The notes beneath the pieces were generated by a model that was not told the origin of the DNA, ran no database searches, and was given only the letters and a program-made list of their open reading frames with translations. Both the position numbers and the translations under genes were made by a program. From a virus: 64,000 nucleotides of DNA. This document shows, piece after piece, positions 7,048 through 14,346 of the stretch. The stretch spans positions 1 to 64,000 of the IMG/VR virus record IMGVR_UViG_3300049811_000333. One strand, given 5' to 3'. The first letter of the stretch is position 1, and each line of letters opens with the position of its first letter.

Positions 7048-7076
7048 TATTTACGCCCCAGAATTCTGGTTGTCAA
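7048..7076 (-). promoter_or_regulatory. Promoter with a 12-bp palindrome in its spacer
   Basis: On the minus strand TTGACA (7071-7076), 17 bp, TAAATA (7048-7053). CCAGAATTCTGG, a perfect palindrome at 7058-7069, fills the spacer and is well placed to be an operator. It directs transcription towards the HTH gene and ssb. Confidence 0.8.
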
Positions 7077-7257
7077 CACCCTTGTCGTCTTTTTTGTCTT
7101 CGAAGTGCGCCGCCGCAATCAGCGTGAACACCACAATCAAAAACAGGATGCCAGCAAAGCCGAAGGCGTAGGCCAGCCAGCCGACAAACGAAACCCCGGC
7201 CGTCGCGTAAAGCGCGGTGGCCTTCTGCTTATTCGATGCGTCCCAAATCAGCTTCAT
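7051..7257 (-). CDS. Small membrane protein, 68 aa
   Basis: Two adjacent hydrophobic segments (ALYATAGVSFVGWLAYAFG and GILFLIVVFTLIAAAHF) and a charged C-terminal tail. The upstream part of the frame (to 7443) is a shadow of the neighbouring gene. GGGAG right before the ATG at 7257 marks the start. Its stop lies inside the next promoter. Confidence 0.7.
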   Translation of the reverse strand: MKLIWDASNKQKATALYATAGVSFVGWLAYAFGFAGILFLIVVFTLIAAAHFEDKKDDKGVDNQNSGA

Positions 7258-7447
7258 GTTGCTCCCTCTCGATGTCCTCCAGGCTGAGCAATTGCCCCCG
7301 CCTAAGATACCCCGTAAACGGCCCGCCAACGATGCAGCGCCCTGTCCGGGGGCCCTTCGTATAAAGCCAGCACTTTCGGCAACACGGGCACTTCCATTCC
7401 CGGACCTCTTCTCCCGGGATGGTGCAGTGTTGCCGCCCATCATTCAC
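7229..7447 (-). CDS. Small zinc-ribbon-like protein
   Basis: A 72-residue protein with CPCCRKC and two further cysteines (HC near the N terminus, RCIVGG), suggesting a zinc ribbon. The GTG at 7447 is chosen because it overlaps the upstream stop (GTGA) and has GAGG five bases before it. A TTG at 7468 is possible but has poor spacing. Confidence 0.6.
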   Translation of the reverse strand: MNDGRQHCTIPGEEVREWKCPCCRKCWLYTKGPRTGRCIVGGPFTGYLRRGQLLSLEDIEREQHEADLGRIE

Positions 7448-7827
7448 AGCGACCTCGCACTCAGACAAACCTTGCGCATGCCGTCCTCAATCTCAGCGGG
7501 CGACTTCCCGCTGGCCAGAAAGCGCTCGTAGGTGTCGTGGAGGGCAATGCAGACGGCAATGGGATTGATCCCGTGCTGCTCCCACCACGCCTTCTCATTG
7601 TTGGCGTGCTGAGATCTCGTGCCCCACATATGCTCTTCCGGGGTCAGAGGGAGGACCCAGCAGTCGCTGGGCTTCTCCCCCATGCCGGTGTGCGGCTTGC
7701 CGAGTTCAAGATCGCCATAACGAATATGCGCGACATGAACCGGCGTGCGCCCGGAGATCACGGATGGCATCTTGGCCACCATCCCCAGGTACTTCGAGTT
7801 CCGCTCGCGCGGCTTTCTCTGACGCAT
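7444..7827 (-). CDS. HNH-like nuclease family protein (DUF968-type)
   Basis: A 127-residue protein with the DUF968-like pattern: VAHIRYGDLELGKPHTGMG, KPSDCWVLPLTPEEH, then AWWEQHGINPI. This family has an HNH-type fold and occurs in phage recombination clusters, as here beside RecT and the RecE-like exonuclease. The Cys pairs of classical HNH proteins are missing, so activity is uncertain. Confidence 0.65.
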   Translation of the reverse strand: MRQRKPRERNSKYLGMVAKMPSVISGRTPVHVAHIRYGDLELGKPHTGMGEKPSDCWVLPLTPEEHMWGTRSQHANNEKAWWEQHGINPIAVCIALHDTYERFLASGKSPAEIEDGMRKVCLSARSL

Positions 7828-8228
7828 CAGTGAGGCTTCCCGGCTGGGACGTCGAACCCGTTGATGCCGCGCGCAGCCTCAATCAACTCGCGCGGCGGAT
7901 CGAGCTCGGCGTCAAGATAGTCTTCGGCGTCTGCGATAATCACGGCGATGGCGGAGACCGTGTTGCACACGGCCTCCTCATCATCGAAAAACGCCAGCGT
8001 CCCCGTCAGGACAGAGCTCAACACCCTGGCGATGGTGATGCACGCCACCCCATGGAGGCCGCGTGCATATTCCTCGTCAGGCTGCTTCTGAATGATCTCC
8101 ATCTCTGCCCACCACGCATCAATGATGTCCGCCGCCTTGTTGGCAGCGTCGATGCGAAACCTGGCTCCGGGTTGGTCCGGGTCCAGCGTTGCGACCACCT
8201 CTCTCAGTGCCGTACCCGGTGCCGTCAT
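7827..8228 (-). CDS. Hypothetical protein, 133 aa
   Basis: Mostly helical, Ala-rich and acidic (ARFRIDAANKAADIIDAWWAE, AIAVIIADAEDYLDAELD). The ATG at 8228 has GAGGG five bases upstream and is preferred over 8240, which has none. It overlaps the HNH-like gene by one base. Unrecognised. Confidence 0.65.
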   Translation of the reverse strand: MTAPGTALREVVATLDPDQPGARFRIDAANKAADIIDAWWAEMEIIQKQPDEEYARGLHGVACITIARVLSSVLTGTLAFFDDEEAVCNTVSAIAVIIADAEDYLDAELDPPRELIEAARGINGFDVPAGKPH

Positions 8229-8229
8229 T

Positions 8230-8385
8230 TCAGCCCTCATTCAGAACGATGTCGATCCCACGCTCTACAAGGTCTGTCGTCGTCGTGTTGGCCTTCTTGG
8301 CCTTCTTGATCAGCCCATTCTTCCGGGCTGCCGTCGTGCGAATGTGAAGAATTGCGTCCTTATGCTTCGGGCGCTTGCTGCTCAT
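8230..8385 (-). CDS. Small basic protein, 51 aa
   Basis: A Lys/Arg-rich peptide (MSSKRPKHKDAILHIRTTAA, KNGLIKKAKKAN) directly after recT, started by ATGA overlap with the recT stop. The composition suits nucleic-acid binding. No family recognised. Confidence 0.6.
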   Translation of the reverse strand: MSSKRPKHKDAILHIRTTAARKNGLIKKAKKANTTTTDLVERGIDIVLNEG

Positions 8386-9383
8386 GCCATCTCTCTCAGT
8401 TCTTTCAGGCGGGCCCGCGAAGCGGACCGCACCTTCCCCTTTGCGGGATCCGGAAGAGAAGCCAGCTTCTCCTGGTTCTTCTTCAGAAACACTTCCAGTC
8501 TCTCCGCGTCGTCGATGTTGGCGATCTTCTCCAGGATGAAGGCCAGCTTCTCGGCGTTCGTCTTGGGAGGCTCGATCACCTCGTCTTCGACTTCCTGAGC
8601 GGGGGGCTCAACAACCGTCTCGTCGTTCAGGGCCTCGATCAAGGCATGGTCCTGATTGACGTCGTCTTCGAGGGGATTGTGCTCGACGGTTTTGGTGTCG
8701 CGAATGCTGAAGTCGACCCACTGATCGTCTGCCTCGACAATGGCAGCGCCTGCGGCCGACAGCGGAACGCTCTTCGAGCCGCGACGGATCACGGTCTTGC
8801 GCGCCATCTCGCCAAACCAGGACTTCCATGCCTGGCCATCCTTCGCGCGGGAAACTCCGCGCGTTGTGTCGATCTCATCGCGCGTCATGATCTCGCGGTG
8901 AATAACCTCGTGACCATTCTTGAAGATGGCGTAGGCGGCGACGATGGCATCGCCATCACGCGAACCCGTGGGGTTAGGCTTGTGGATGATCTTTGGGTCA
9001 TCACCCAGCATAACCTCGAATGTATCCCCTTCGTAGACACAGTAGGCCGAGATCGAGGTGAGGTCGCCCAGTTCCCGCAGTCGCCGGACAAGGCCGGTTA
9101 CCATGGGCATAAATTGCGCCATCTTCTTCTTGGTCTTCCAGTCCTTGAAGATGACAATCGCGCCCTCGCGGCCATCCGGCAGGATGCCCGCGTTTGCAGC
9201 CTGCATGCAGGCGATGAGCAGCGACGAGCGGTCAGCCTGGAGGAGTTCCGGGTTTTTGATGACCGCGGTCATGACCGTAGACTTGAAGCGCGTCGGGTCA
9301 ATGTTCGGAGGAAGAACGGGAGCCCACTTATCGTGCTGCTCGACCAGCTGCGACTCAAACTTTGCAACCAATTCGTTTGCCAT
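8382..9383 (-). CDS. recT: RecT-family single-strand annealing protein
   Basis: A 333-residue protein with the RecT core: PTRFKSTVMTAVIKNPELL, SSLLIACMQAANAGILPDG, QFMPMVTGLVRRLREL and WFGEMARKTVIRRGSK. It anneals complementary single strands made by the partner exonuclease encoded just upstream. The C-terminal third is acidic and probably flexible, ending in a basic helix. The ATG at 9383 overlaps the exonuclease stop (TGATG); a start at 9404 is possible. Confidence 0.93.
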   Translation of the reverse strand: MANELVAKFESQLVEQHDKWAPVLPPNIDPTRFKSTVMTAVIKNPELLQADRSSLLIACMQAANAGILPDGREGAIVIFKDWKTKKKMAQFMPMVTGLVRRLRELGDLTSISAYCVYEGDTFEVMLGDDPKIIHKPNPTGSRDGDAIVAAYAIFKNGHEVIHREIMTRDEIDTTRGVSRAKDGQAWKSWFGEMARKTVIRRGSKSVPLSAAGAAIVEADDQWVDFSIRDTKTVEHNPLEDDVNQDHALIEALNDETVVEPPAQEVEDEVIEPPKTNAEKLAFILEKIANIDDAERLEVFLKKNQEKLASLPDPAKGKVRSASRARLKELREMA

Positions 9384-10429
9384 CAGATCACTCCAGTCCG
9401 CCACATCGGCCAGGGCAGGTTCGTGTAGCGCTCAATCTTGCAGTCTTCGACCCACGCAGACTGGCCGAATTTCTCGAACCCTTCCCGGTATCTCTCCACC
9501 GCGGTCGCGATGTCGTTGATGCCAAGCGCGTAGTCCGGCTCCTCGTGATCGAAGAGGACGGGCTTCACCAGCGGTGCGCCCTCGGCCTGATAGACCACGA
9601 AGATGAAGGCGCAGTCGGGTTCATTCACAGCCTGCTTGACCCACTGCGGGTCATGCTCGCCGAAGACCTTCCCGGCCTTGAGAAACTTCTTCGTCATCTG
9701 GCGGCCCTGCATGTAATGGGTCGCCTGGACGTAATACTTGCCGCGCGCCAGGAAGTTGGCCACGGCCTGATCCCAGGGCATCTTCATGGTGTTGCGGGTG
9801 GACTTCAGGTCCACGATGGCCTTCTTCTTCCAGTAGTCGAAGCGGGCCCGAAAGGGGATGCCACCCACTTCCCAGAAGACGGACACTTCCGGATATCCGC
9901 CCTCAAAGGCGGTCCGGAGATGCGGGTTCGCGCGAATGTTCTGCGAAGCCAGCATGATCTCGGCGTAATCCTGCTCATCAAGCAGGGCCTTACCCTCGAC
10001 CTGGGCCTTGTAGGCCTCGACATCCTCGTCGTGGATGAGAACATCCTTGTCGATCTGACGGATGCGCTCGATCAGCTGCGGCTTGGTCCCGGACTTTGCC
10101 AGTCCGAGAAACTCGCAATGCCGCTTCAGGTCATCCGAGGTAATCAAGGCGCCCGGCCTCGGGGGCGGGCCCTTGCAGGCGTAGAGCTTGTCGAAGGCTT
10201 CCGGGCCCTCCAGGACACGCTTGTGGATCGCCTTGCCATACTGCATGGCAGGCGTTTCCTTGTCCGGGCGGCGATGCGGATTGGCACGCGAGTGCCAGTA
10301 GTAGTCCAGCGGAGAGATCAGCAGGTTCATGAGGTCCGTGGACCCGATGCTCCAATCTGCGTGGTATTCCGCCTCCGGCATCCCAAAGTAGATGCCGGGC
10401 TCGTGGTAAATGCCATTCTCGAAGCGCAT
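9383..10429 (-). CDS. RecE-like PD-(D/E)XK exonuclease with an inserted SAP-like domain
   Basis: Processive 5'-3' exonuclease partner of RecT (DUF3799/RecE type). Core motifs are IGSTDLMNLLISPLDYYW, MQYGKAIHKRVLEG, RARFDYWKKKAIVDLKST (the D and D-x-K catalytic residues) and YYVQATHYM. Between them, residues about 95-122 (DLKRHCEFLGLAKSGTKPQ, then LIERI) read as a SAP DNA-binding motif, not usual at this place. GGGAG lies upstream of the ATG, behind a TTGACC-N17-CATATT promoter. Confidence 0.88.
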   Translation of the reverse strand: MRFENGIYHEPGIYFGMPEAEYHADWSIGSTDLMNLLISPLDYYWHSRANPHRRPDKETPAMQYGKAIHKRVLEGPEAFDKLYACKGPPPRPGALITSDDLKRHCEFLGLAKSGTKPQLIERIRQIDKDVLIHDEDVEAYKAQVEGKALLDEQDYAEIMLASQNIRANPHLRTAFEGGYPEVSVFWEVGGIPFRARFDYWKKKAIVDLKSTRNTMKMPWDQAVANFLARGKYYVQATHYMQGRQMTKKFLKAGKVFGEHDPQWVKQAVNEPDCAFIFVVYQAEGAPLVKPVLFDHEEPDYALGINDIATAVERYREGFEKFGQSAWVEDCKIERYTNLPWPMWRTGVI

Positions 10430-10453
10430 GGGCTCTCCCGTTAATCAGGAGGG

Positions 10454-10482
10454 AATATGCGCGCAGTCTACACGCCGGTCAA
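10454..10482 (-). promoter_or_regulatory. Promoter for the RecE/RecT operon
   Basis: On the minus strand TTGACC (10477-10482), 17-bp spacer, CATATT (10454-10459). The -35 is embedded in TGTGTTGAC, an extended element shared with other promoters in the window. It lies between the repressor stop and the exonuclease start. Confidence 0.75.
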
Positions 10483-10502
10483 CACAAAATGCAGGGGGCT
10501 GG

Positions 10503-11153
10503 CTACATTTGCCGCACATGCAACACCGCGCGCCCGAAGACCCGACCCTCCCCTGCTGTCAGGGGCTCGTAGTTTTCGTTGGCTGTGACGTACTTGACGC
10601 CTCCGCCACCAGACCGGACGCGCCGGATCGCGGGCTTGGTGTGCCGCTTGACGCTGAGGATCACGATGGAGCCGGGGTCGCCTTCCTCGTCCGTCATCTG
10701 GAAGACCAGGATGTCTCCGGGTTTGATCCCGCTCGGGTCACCGGCCATCTCATCGTTGTGGACCCGGACCGCGAAGCAGTGCGGCGGCAGCGTGCCCAGA
10801 TCCGAGATGCAGAAATCCCGACGCTCAATCTCGGCATGCAGGATGTCCTCGATGGTGCTGTAGTCCTCGGTGGAGAAGAAGGGCATGTAGCGAACCGGAG
10901 CCGCCACCTCGATCAGATCGTCCTCTTTCGCCGTGTACCAGCTGGGCGGCTGCTTTCCAAAGAGGAGCCACTCCTCCGACACTCCGAAGACCTTGGCGTA
11001 TTTCTTGGCGACTTTGACCGGGTAGGTCCTCCAACCCGACTCGTGCGCCGCGTAGGTGGGGTAGGTCCACCCAAGCCTCAGCGCGGCCTGTCGTCCAGAC
11101 TTATATCCAGCATGTTCACGGGCAAGCTGGAGCCGTTTCGCTTGCGTGCTCAT
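10503..11153 (-). CDS. CI-like repressor: HTH plus S24/LexA-type domain lacking the catalytic serine
   Basis: A 216-residue repressor. Residues 1-60 form an HTH (SGRQAALRLGWTYPTYAAHE); the C-terminal half has the S24 peptidase/LexA fold (FAVRVHNDEMAGDPSGIKPG, DILVFQMTDEEG, GRAVLHV). The family's cleavage Ser-Met reads Glu-Met (NDEM), so self-cleavage after DNA damage looks impaired. The frame stays open to 11921, but ATG 11153 lies just below a promoter. The gene faces the GcrA-like gene across a 186-nt control region and is the likely lysogeny repressor. Confidence 0.85.
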   Translation of the reverse strand: MSTQAKRLQLAREHAGYKSGRQAALRLGWTYPTYAAHESGWRTYPVKVAKKYAKVFGVSEEWLLFGKQPPSWYTAKEDDLIEVAAPVRYMPFFSTEDYSTIEDILHAEIERRDFCISDLGTLPPHCFAVRVHNDEMAGDPSGIKPGDILVFQMTDEEGDPGSIVILSVKRHTKPAIRRVRSGGGGVKYVTANENYEPLTAGEGRVFGRAVLHVRQM

Positions 11154-11214
11154 CGTTGCTCTTCCCACTTTCCAAAAGTACGCATCCCAGGACCCACTGA
11201 GACTCACTGGGACG

Positions 11215-11243
11215 GGTATATACGCGTTGCACTTGCATGTCAA
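11215..11243 (-). promoter_or_regulatory. Repressor promoter with an operator-like repeat in the spacer
   Basis: On the minus strand TTGACA (11238-11243), 17 bp, TATACC (11215-11220), with TATATA overlapping. The spacer contains TTGCACTTGCA (plus strand 11227-11237), also present at 40.9 and 42.1 kb. Downstream at about 11190-11210 lies a further partial dyad (TGAGACTCA). Confidence 0.75.
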
Positions 11244-11311
11244 CACAGAATGTAGCAAATTTACCATCAGCACTGTGGCAGAGATCTGACTATGCAAGAT
11301 GCAGTCTCTCT

Positions 11312-11320
11312 GGTATACAC
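11312..11320 (+). promoter_or_regulatory. Promoter-like GGTATACAC motif before the GcrA-like gene
   Basis: A -10-like TATACA follows here, within GGTATACACACGAGG, but no convincing -35 lies 16-18 bp upstream. Similar motifs stand at 27.4 and 36.3 kb. If this is the promoter it may need an activator. Confidence 0.4.
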
Positions 11321-11339
11321 ACGAGGCAGGGAGATACGC

Positions 11340-11948
11340 ATGGAAAATGTCGACGCAAAACTCTTTGAGCTTGAGGCTCAAGGCCTGCTCGTAGCTGAAC
11401 AAGCCAAGGTGCTTGGCATGGCCAAGGAGGCCGTCCAGAAAGCGCGCAAGCGCCTGGGCATTGTGACCGTCCCACCTCCGATCTCTGACGAGGAGCGGGA
11501 GTTCATGACCACCCTCATTCAGGAGGGGGTGTCGTACCTCAAGGTTTCCCAAGCCGTCGCCGAAAAGTTCGGCGTCCAGCGCAGCAAAAACGCTGTCGCC
11601 GGGTTTGCCTTCAGGAATGTCGTCAGAAGCCCTCGGACGCGCGAGGAAATCTACGCCGAGAACTCCAGGGAAAAGATCGAGGAAAACAAGTCGAAGCCGA
11701 AGAAGCGCCCGCCGACCGCGGGTAAGTTCCTCTTCAATACCGATCCGGCCCTCAAGACAGCCCCGGACGACCTCGCCATGTACGCCGACGCCTTTGCCGG
11801 AACCGGCAAGGAGCTCGACGCGCTGGGCAATGGTGAATGCCGCTGGCCCCTTGAACGCGTGAATGGCGTGTATACTTTCTGTGGCTGCCGGGTCCATCGC
11901 AAATCGTATTGCGAGGCCCATTTCAAAAGGGCTTACCCCAAAGAATGA
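11340..11948 (+). CDS. GcrA-family cell-cycle regulator homologue
   Basis: A 202-residue protein whose C terminus (GECRWPLE, YTFCGCRVHRKSYCEAHF) matches the conserved end of GcrA, an alphaproteobacterial sigma70-binding factor acting at methylated GANTC sites. The N terminus has helix-turn-helix-like segments (LVAEQAKVLGMAKEAVQKA; YLKVSQAVAEKFGV), and the middle is a basic linker. The start has AGGGAG six bases upstream; the frame open to 11292 has none. It is first in the operon with the resolvase and DnaB helicase, opposite the repressor. It could redirect host cell-cycle transcription or activate phage promoters. Confidence 0.75.
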   Translation: MENVDAKLFELEAQGLLVAEQAKVLGMAKEAVQKARKRLGIVTVPPPISDEEREFMTTLIQEGVSYLKVSQAVAEKFGVQRSKNAVAGFAFRNVVRSPRTREEIYAENSREKIEENKSKPKKRPPTAGKFLFNTDPALKTAPDDLAMYADAFAGTGKELDALGNGECRWPLERVNGVYTFCGCRVHRKSYCEAHFKRAYPKE

Positions 11949-12478
11949 AGATCCTCACGCTCGACCTCGCGAAGCAGACCGGGTGGGCTGCGATCAGCGA
12001 TGGCGGGAAGATCACGTCGGGTCATGTCACGTTTACCGAAGAGACTTTCCCGGAGTTGGCCCTGGCCTTCTGGACCTGGATCAACGCTCGGATCATCGAG
12101 CACAAGCCTGAGTTCGTCGCCTATGAGGCGCCGGTAGTGAAGCACCCTCACGCCACCAAGATCCTCGTCGGTCTGTCGTGGCTCACCATCCTGGCCTGCA
12201 AGATCCACGACATTCCCTGCGAGCCGGTCACCAACACCAAGGTCAAGGTCCACTTCGTGGGCCGGGTCTACGGCAAAAAAGAGAAGCCCTATCCGGGCAT
12301 CGAAGAAGCGAAGAAGAGGGGCTGGAGCCCCCGCAGCACCGATGAGGCAGACGCCCTTGCAATCCTCAGCTACGTCCTCCACCAGTCATGTTGCGACGGA
12401 CCTAGAGCAACTCCTGCTCGGCGCGATCCTAAGCCAAAGCGACGTGCTGGACGAGGTCGCCGACCGTCTAAGGCCTGA
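11945..12478 (+). CDS. RuvC-like Holliday junction resolvase
   Basis: A 177-residue RNase H-fold nuclease. The first strand MKILTLDLAKQTGWA carries the catalytic Asp, FVAYEAPV the Glu, and DEADALAILSYV the final acidic pair. The family resolves four-way junctions after recombination or before packaging. The ATG overlaps the GcrA-like stop (ATGA). The basic C-terminal tail (KPKRRAGRGRRPSKA) overlaps the helicase gene by 137 nt. Confidence 0.85.
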   Translation: MKILTLDLAKQTGWAAISDGGKITSGHVTFTEETFPELALAFWTWINARIIEHKPEFVAYEAPVVKHPHATKILVGLSWLTILACKIHDIPCEPVTNTKVKVHFVGRVYGKKEKPYPGIEEAKKRGWSPRSTDEADALAILSYVLHQSCCDGPRATPARRDPKPKRRAGRGRRPSKA

Positions 12479-13724
12479 GCACTTCACGGTCGAGGCCGTC
12501 CAGAGCCTCTACAAGATTGCGTTGCGACTGTACGGGGAAGGCCGAGAGGCCTCCCCGATTACTGTCTCTGCGGCCCTGGGGAACACCAAGGACCGCGACT
12601 ACATGCTGGCCCTGGTGTCCAGGGCAAAGGACACGCTCGGGGACCTGACGCACTCGGTTCCGGGCCTCGCTACAGAACTCATCGACCTCGCCAACCGTCG
12701 CGCCCTGCTTGAGGCTGCGGACAAGGTACGAGCGCTCGCCGCCTCTCCGTCCGAGATCATCAACACCCAGGAGCTCCAGGCCCGCCTTGAGGGCATTACG
12801 GTCGGACTCCCGGAGACCATCCAGAAGCCGATCAAGACCGCCTTCGATCTCGCGGAGGAGACGTTTGCGGCTGCGGAGAAGATCTACGAGACCGGCATCG
12901 AGCCGGGCGTCCGCTCCGGCTTCCGCCCGTGGGACAATCTCGTTGGCCCCATGATGCCCGGAGACCTCATCGTGATTGGCGGCGCGACATCGGCCGGTAA
13001 AACAGCCCTCGCCCAACAGATTGCCTTCGAGGCCTCCCAGGACAAGAAGGTCCTGATCCACTCGATGGAAATGTCGGCCCGCCAGTGGAATGACCGCTAC
13101 ATCAACCAGCTGACCGGCATCCCCGTCCAGACCTTGGAAGTGGGTCCCTTCACGGACAAGGAATTCGAGCTCATGGAGACGGCGAAGCGCGACGTGCTGC
13201 GCTATCTCAACATGGTGATCTCGGACCAGAAGGGCATGACCCCGGCGATGATCCTGTCGAATGCGCGGCGCGTGAAGCGCCGCTTCGGGCTCGATCTCCT
13301 GGTTCTGGATCATCTCCAGTTCATCAGGCCCACGGATCCGAAGAAGGAAGGCGCCGAAGCCATCGCGCTCGTAGTCGCTGAAATCAAGCACATGGCGGAC
13401 ATTCTCCAGGTCCCCATCATCCTGGTATCGCACCTCAACAGAGACACCAACAAGCGCGACAACTACCGGCCGGTCCTGGCTGACCTCTTCGGCTCGTCAG
13501 CGATTGAGAAGGATGCGGATTGCGTGGTGTTCGTCCACCGCCTGGCCTACTGGCTTGAGAGAGCTGGTCCGAAAAAGGACGAAGACCCGGCCATCTGGCA
13601 GCTTGGCATCGACGCCATCAAGAGCGAGGCGGAACTGATCCTGGGCAAGCGGCGCCGCGGTGAAGGCGCTGGGTCTGTGAAGGTGGGCTGGCGTGGCGAG
13701 AGAACCATGTTCTACCCGCTGTAA
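12342..13724 (+). CDS. dnaB: DnaB-like replicative helicase
   Basis: A 460-residue DnaB-type helicase. The N-terminal domain starts near EQLLLGAILSQSDVLDEVAD; the RecA-like ATPase has Walker A GGATSAGKTALAQQ, Walker B LDLLVLDHLQFI, LILVSHLNRD-like motif III (IILVSHLNRDTNK) and the arginine-finger region (GSSAIEKDADCVVFV). It should unwind DNA at the replication fork with the prim-pol encoded 5 kb away. The start at 12342 is the first ATG but lacks a clear ribosome binding site; the exact start is uncertain. Confidence 0.93.
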   Translation: MRQTPLQSSATSSTSHVATDLEQLLLGAILSQSDVLDEVADRLRPEHFTVEAVQSLYKIALRLYGEGREASPITVSAALGNTKDRDYMLALVSRAKDTLGDLTHSVPGLATELIDLANRRALLEAADKVRALAASPSEIINTQELQARLEGITVGLPETIQKPIKTAFDLAEETFAAAEKIYETGIEPGVRSGFRPWDNLVGPMMPGDLIVIGGATSAGKTALAQQIAFEASQDKKVLIHSMEMSARQWNDRYINQLTGIPVQTLEVGPFTDKEFELMETAKRDVLRYLNMVISDQKGMTPAMILSNARRVKRRFGLDLLVLDHLQFIRPTDPKKEGAEAIALVVAEIKHMADILQVPIILVSHLNRDTNKRDNYRPVLADLFGSSAIEKDADCVVFVHRLAYWLERAGPKKDEDPAIWQLGIDAIKSEAELILGKRRRGEGAGSVKVGWRGERTMFYPL

Positions 13725-13742
13725 ACCAAACCCTCCCCTCTT

Positions 13743-14057
13743 TTATGCTTCCGATTTTGTCGAGGCGGCGCGGTCGAGGCGCTCTATCTCAGCGACGATC
13801 AAAGCCGCAGCACGGACAAGATCACGGCGGCGATCTTTCGGCTTCCACCATTCTCGGTCCCACGGCCAGAATGACGGAGGCTCGCTGTTCACATATCCGA
13901 ACGCGGATGCTCCCGTGTAGTGCGCCGCATGATGCAGATACGCGCGGGCCGCGGTGGACAGCGAACCGTCTGTGTGGCCGTCGTCATGTTCCGGTGTCCA
14001 GCCTTCAACCGCTTTTTGCCGCTCGCGTTCGGCGGCAACGTCATCAATCGCGCTCAT
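13743..14057 (-). CDS. Conserved phage protein (ERERQ...GWTPEHDD family)
   Basis: A 104-residue protein of a type frequent in phages and prophages: DDVAAERERQKAVEGWTPEH near the N terminus and PSFWPWDREWWKPKDRRRD, then LVRAAALIVAEIERLDR. The function has not been established. It is the last gene of a leftward cluster and meets dnaB tail to tail. Confidence 0.75.
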   Translation of the reverse strand: MSAIDDVAAERERQKAVEGWTPEHDDGHTDGSLSTAARAYLHHAAHYTGASAFGYVNSEPPSFWPWDREWWKPKDRRRDLVRAAALIVAEIERLDRAASTKSEA

Positions 14058-14070
14058 TGCTCAAATGCCC

Positions 14071-14163
14071 CTATCTATTGCGCTGCCGTTGCCGCCACAG
14101 GCGGACAATTTCGCGCCATTCATGTTCCGGCATCCACAGCAACCGCTCCTGCGTCTCTCGCAT
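14071..14163 (-). CDS. 30-residue peptide with a strong ribosome binding site
   Basis: A tiny Arg/Trp-rich peptide (MRETQERLLWMPEHEWREIV). ATAGGAGAGACTG before the ATG is an excellent initiation signal and the gene fits the gap between two coupled genes. Function unknown. Confidence 0.5.
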   Translation of the reverse strand: MRETQERLLWMPEHEWREIVRLWRQRQRNR

Positions 14164-14172
14164 CAGTCTCTC

Positions 14173-14346
14173 CTATCTCTTGAGTATGTTTTCGATTTGG
14201 TAGCGCGGAACCGGGATCACCCTTTCGTCGTCGCCCGCGTAGTCGGTGAGCCATGTCCGCATCTGCGCCTCAAGCTCTGCGATGCGCTTCGCGTCTTTGA
14301 CTGACTGCTCACAGAGCGCAACAAAGCGCGGATCAATGTCGCTCAT
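14173..14346 (-). CDS. Small helical protein, 57 aa
   Basis: Acidic helical protein (CEQSVKDAKRIAELEAQMRT). Its ATG overlaps the stop of the upstream gene (TAATG), and the only Shine-Dalgarno-like sequence is the adjacent 15-base G tract. A change in tract length could alter both upstream frame and initiation here. Function unknown. Confidence 0.6.
   Translation of the reverse strand: MSDIDPRFVALCEQSVKDAKRIAELEAQMRTWLTDYAGDDERVIPVPRYQIENILKR

Noticed and set aside
12468-13433. 321-residue frame antisense to the DnaB-like gene
   Set aside because: Antisense shadow; helicase motifs are on the other strand.
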